5,744 nucleotides of DNA, taken from an uncultured Campylobacter sp. (GTDB lineage: Bacteria > Campylobacterota > Campylobacteria > Campylobacterales > Campylobacteraceae). The position numbers were made by a program, and so were the translations under genes. The stretch spans positions 1-5,744 of the forward strand of contig NZ_CALHXD010000004.1 of NCBI RefSeq assembly GCF_938040115.1, written 5' to 3'. Below are positions 5,447 through 5,744 of the stretch, piece by piece. The notes below the pieces were generated by a model that saw only the letters and a list, made by a program, of their open reading frames with translations, was not told the origin of the DNA and did no database searches. Within the stretch, counting starts at the first letter, position 1. Each line of letters begins with the position of its first letter.

Positions 5447-5643
5447 AAATTTATAAAATAGTAAGCTACGAATATCCACCGACCCGCTTTCTCAAATTTA
5501 GCAAGTAAATAGGCAAAGTCGGCTCGCCAAATATTTAAAAGAGCTCAATCCAAAATGATAAGCTCGGATGGTTTAACGACCGTCCGAAAATCAAAAGTCA
5601 AAGCAAGAGGCTAAAGCCATAAGCCGATTTACTCCATTTAAAT
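5447..5643. other. Intergenic region with hairpins and a startless open frame
   Basis: This gap of about 200 bp separates the right-edge gene from the regulator. It contains a stem CGGATGGT / ACCGTCCG (5565-5572 with 5579-5586, one G-T wobble, 6-base loop) and a smaller GGCT...AGCC stem near 5610-5626 that is followed on the minus strand by T-rich sequence. Together they may end transcription of the right-edge gene. A minus-strand frame with no start codon but protein-like content runs through the half nearest the regulator (see findings). No RNA gene is recognised. Confidence 0.4.
5565..5586. repeat. 8-bp stem-loop in the gap upstream of the regulator
   Basis: CGGATGGT and ACCGTCCG pair with one G-T wobble around a TTAACG loop. 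It lies about 60 bp after the stop of the right-edge gene. No T run follows directly on either strand, so intrinsic termination is uncertain; Rho-linked 3'-end protection or an operator are alternatives. Confidence 0.45.
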
Positions 5644-5744
5644 TTATCTTGCCAGCTCAAGAATTTTAGCGATATTTTCGCGGCTGTAGAGCTCCGCCAT
5701 ATTCCACGCCTTGGCATTTGCCTCGGCTACGTCTATGACCTCAT
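5644..5744 (-). CDS. C-terminal end of an unidentified gene, cut by window edge
   Basis: From the right edge, a minus-strand frame encodes 32 residues ending KILELAR and then TAA (5646-5644). The residues are largely Ala, Glu, Leu and Lys, with WNMAELYSRENIAKILEL resembling an amphipathic helix at the end of a soluble protein. The composition and GC-rich codons look coding, and no stop interrupts the frame. Nothing here allows a family assignment; an ending of this kind occurs in some glycosyltransferases, but that is only a loose resemblance. The gene is on the same strand as the regulator but separated by about 230 bp, so it is probably a separate unit. Confidence 0.7.
   Translation of the reverse strand, partial: EVIDVAEANAKAWNMAELYSRENIAKILELAR

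Noticed and set aside
5555..5614. 19-codon plus-strand frame beginning ATGATAAGC
   Set aside because: It has no ribosome binding site, overlaps the 5565-5586 stem-loop and has no recognisable content.
1..5744. CRISPR array, tRNA, rRNA, insertion sequence or phage attachment site
   Set aside because: No regularly spaced repeats, no tRNA arm patterns, no transposase motifs and no terminal inverted repeats with target duplications were seen.

Overview
The window looks like chromosomal DNA from an epsilon-proteobacterium, most likely one of the moderately GC-rich oral Campylobacter species (C. showae / rectus / curvus / gracilis group). This placement is inferred from the very frequent palindrome AAATTT in genes and gaps, the high Lys/Ile/Phe content alongside GC-rich codons, the purine-rich AAGGAG ribosome binding sites, and promoters with a clear -10 but no recognisable -35. 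No database search was possible.

Layout. Bases 1-836 (+) hold the C-terminal ~277 residues of purM (AIR synthetase), cut by the window edge and followed by a hairpin-plus-T terminator. Bases 881-1240 (+) hold a 119-residue protein resembling the Imm10 family of polymorphic-toxin immunity proteins, with no toxin beside it. From 1304 to 5416 every gene is on the minus strand. In transcription order these are: a YqhC-like AraC-family activator (5416-4550); an aldo/keto reductase of the DkgA type (4323-3472); an exported alpha/beta hydrolase with an intact Ser-Asp-His triad (3435-2506); an exported flavodoxin-like protein (2489-1920); and a small metal-binding cupin of the cyanide-lyase-like type (1750-1304). 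Beyond the regulator is a gap of about 200 bases, then the last 32 codons of another minus-strand gene of unknown function, cut by the right edge.

How it fits together. In E. coli the AraC-type regulator YqhC switches on an aldehyde reductase and the aldo/keto reductase DkgA in response to reactive aldehydes. The same pairing is seen here. The 226-bp gap between regulator and reductase contains a clean TATAAT and, upstream of it, two CTGCAAA direct repeats exactly 21 bp apart, the spacing used by AraC-type activators. I infer a regulated reductase - hydrolase - flavodoxin transcript (gaps of 36 and 16 bp), possibly running on into the cupin gene. The set has one cytoplasmic enzyme and at least two exported proteins, so it may be a two-compartment electrophile or redox stress response.

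The most unusual points are: (1) the cupin gene has a recognisable export signal cut off from its natural ATG by an in-frame TAA, while a strong internal ribosome binding site drives a signal-less protein; (2) the 21-bp direct repeats; (3) an orphan Imm10-like gene behind purM; (4) an 11-bp perfect inverted repeat between the flavodoxin and cupin genes; (5) a flavodoxin with a Sec-type rather than Tat-type signal; (6) a 43-codon startless open frame ending on the regulator's start codon.
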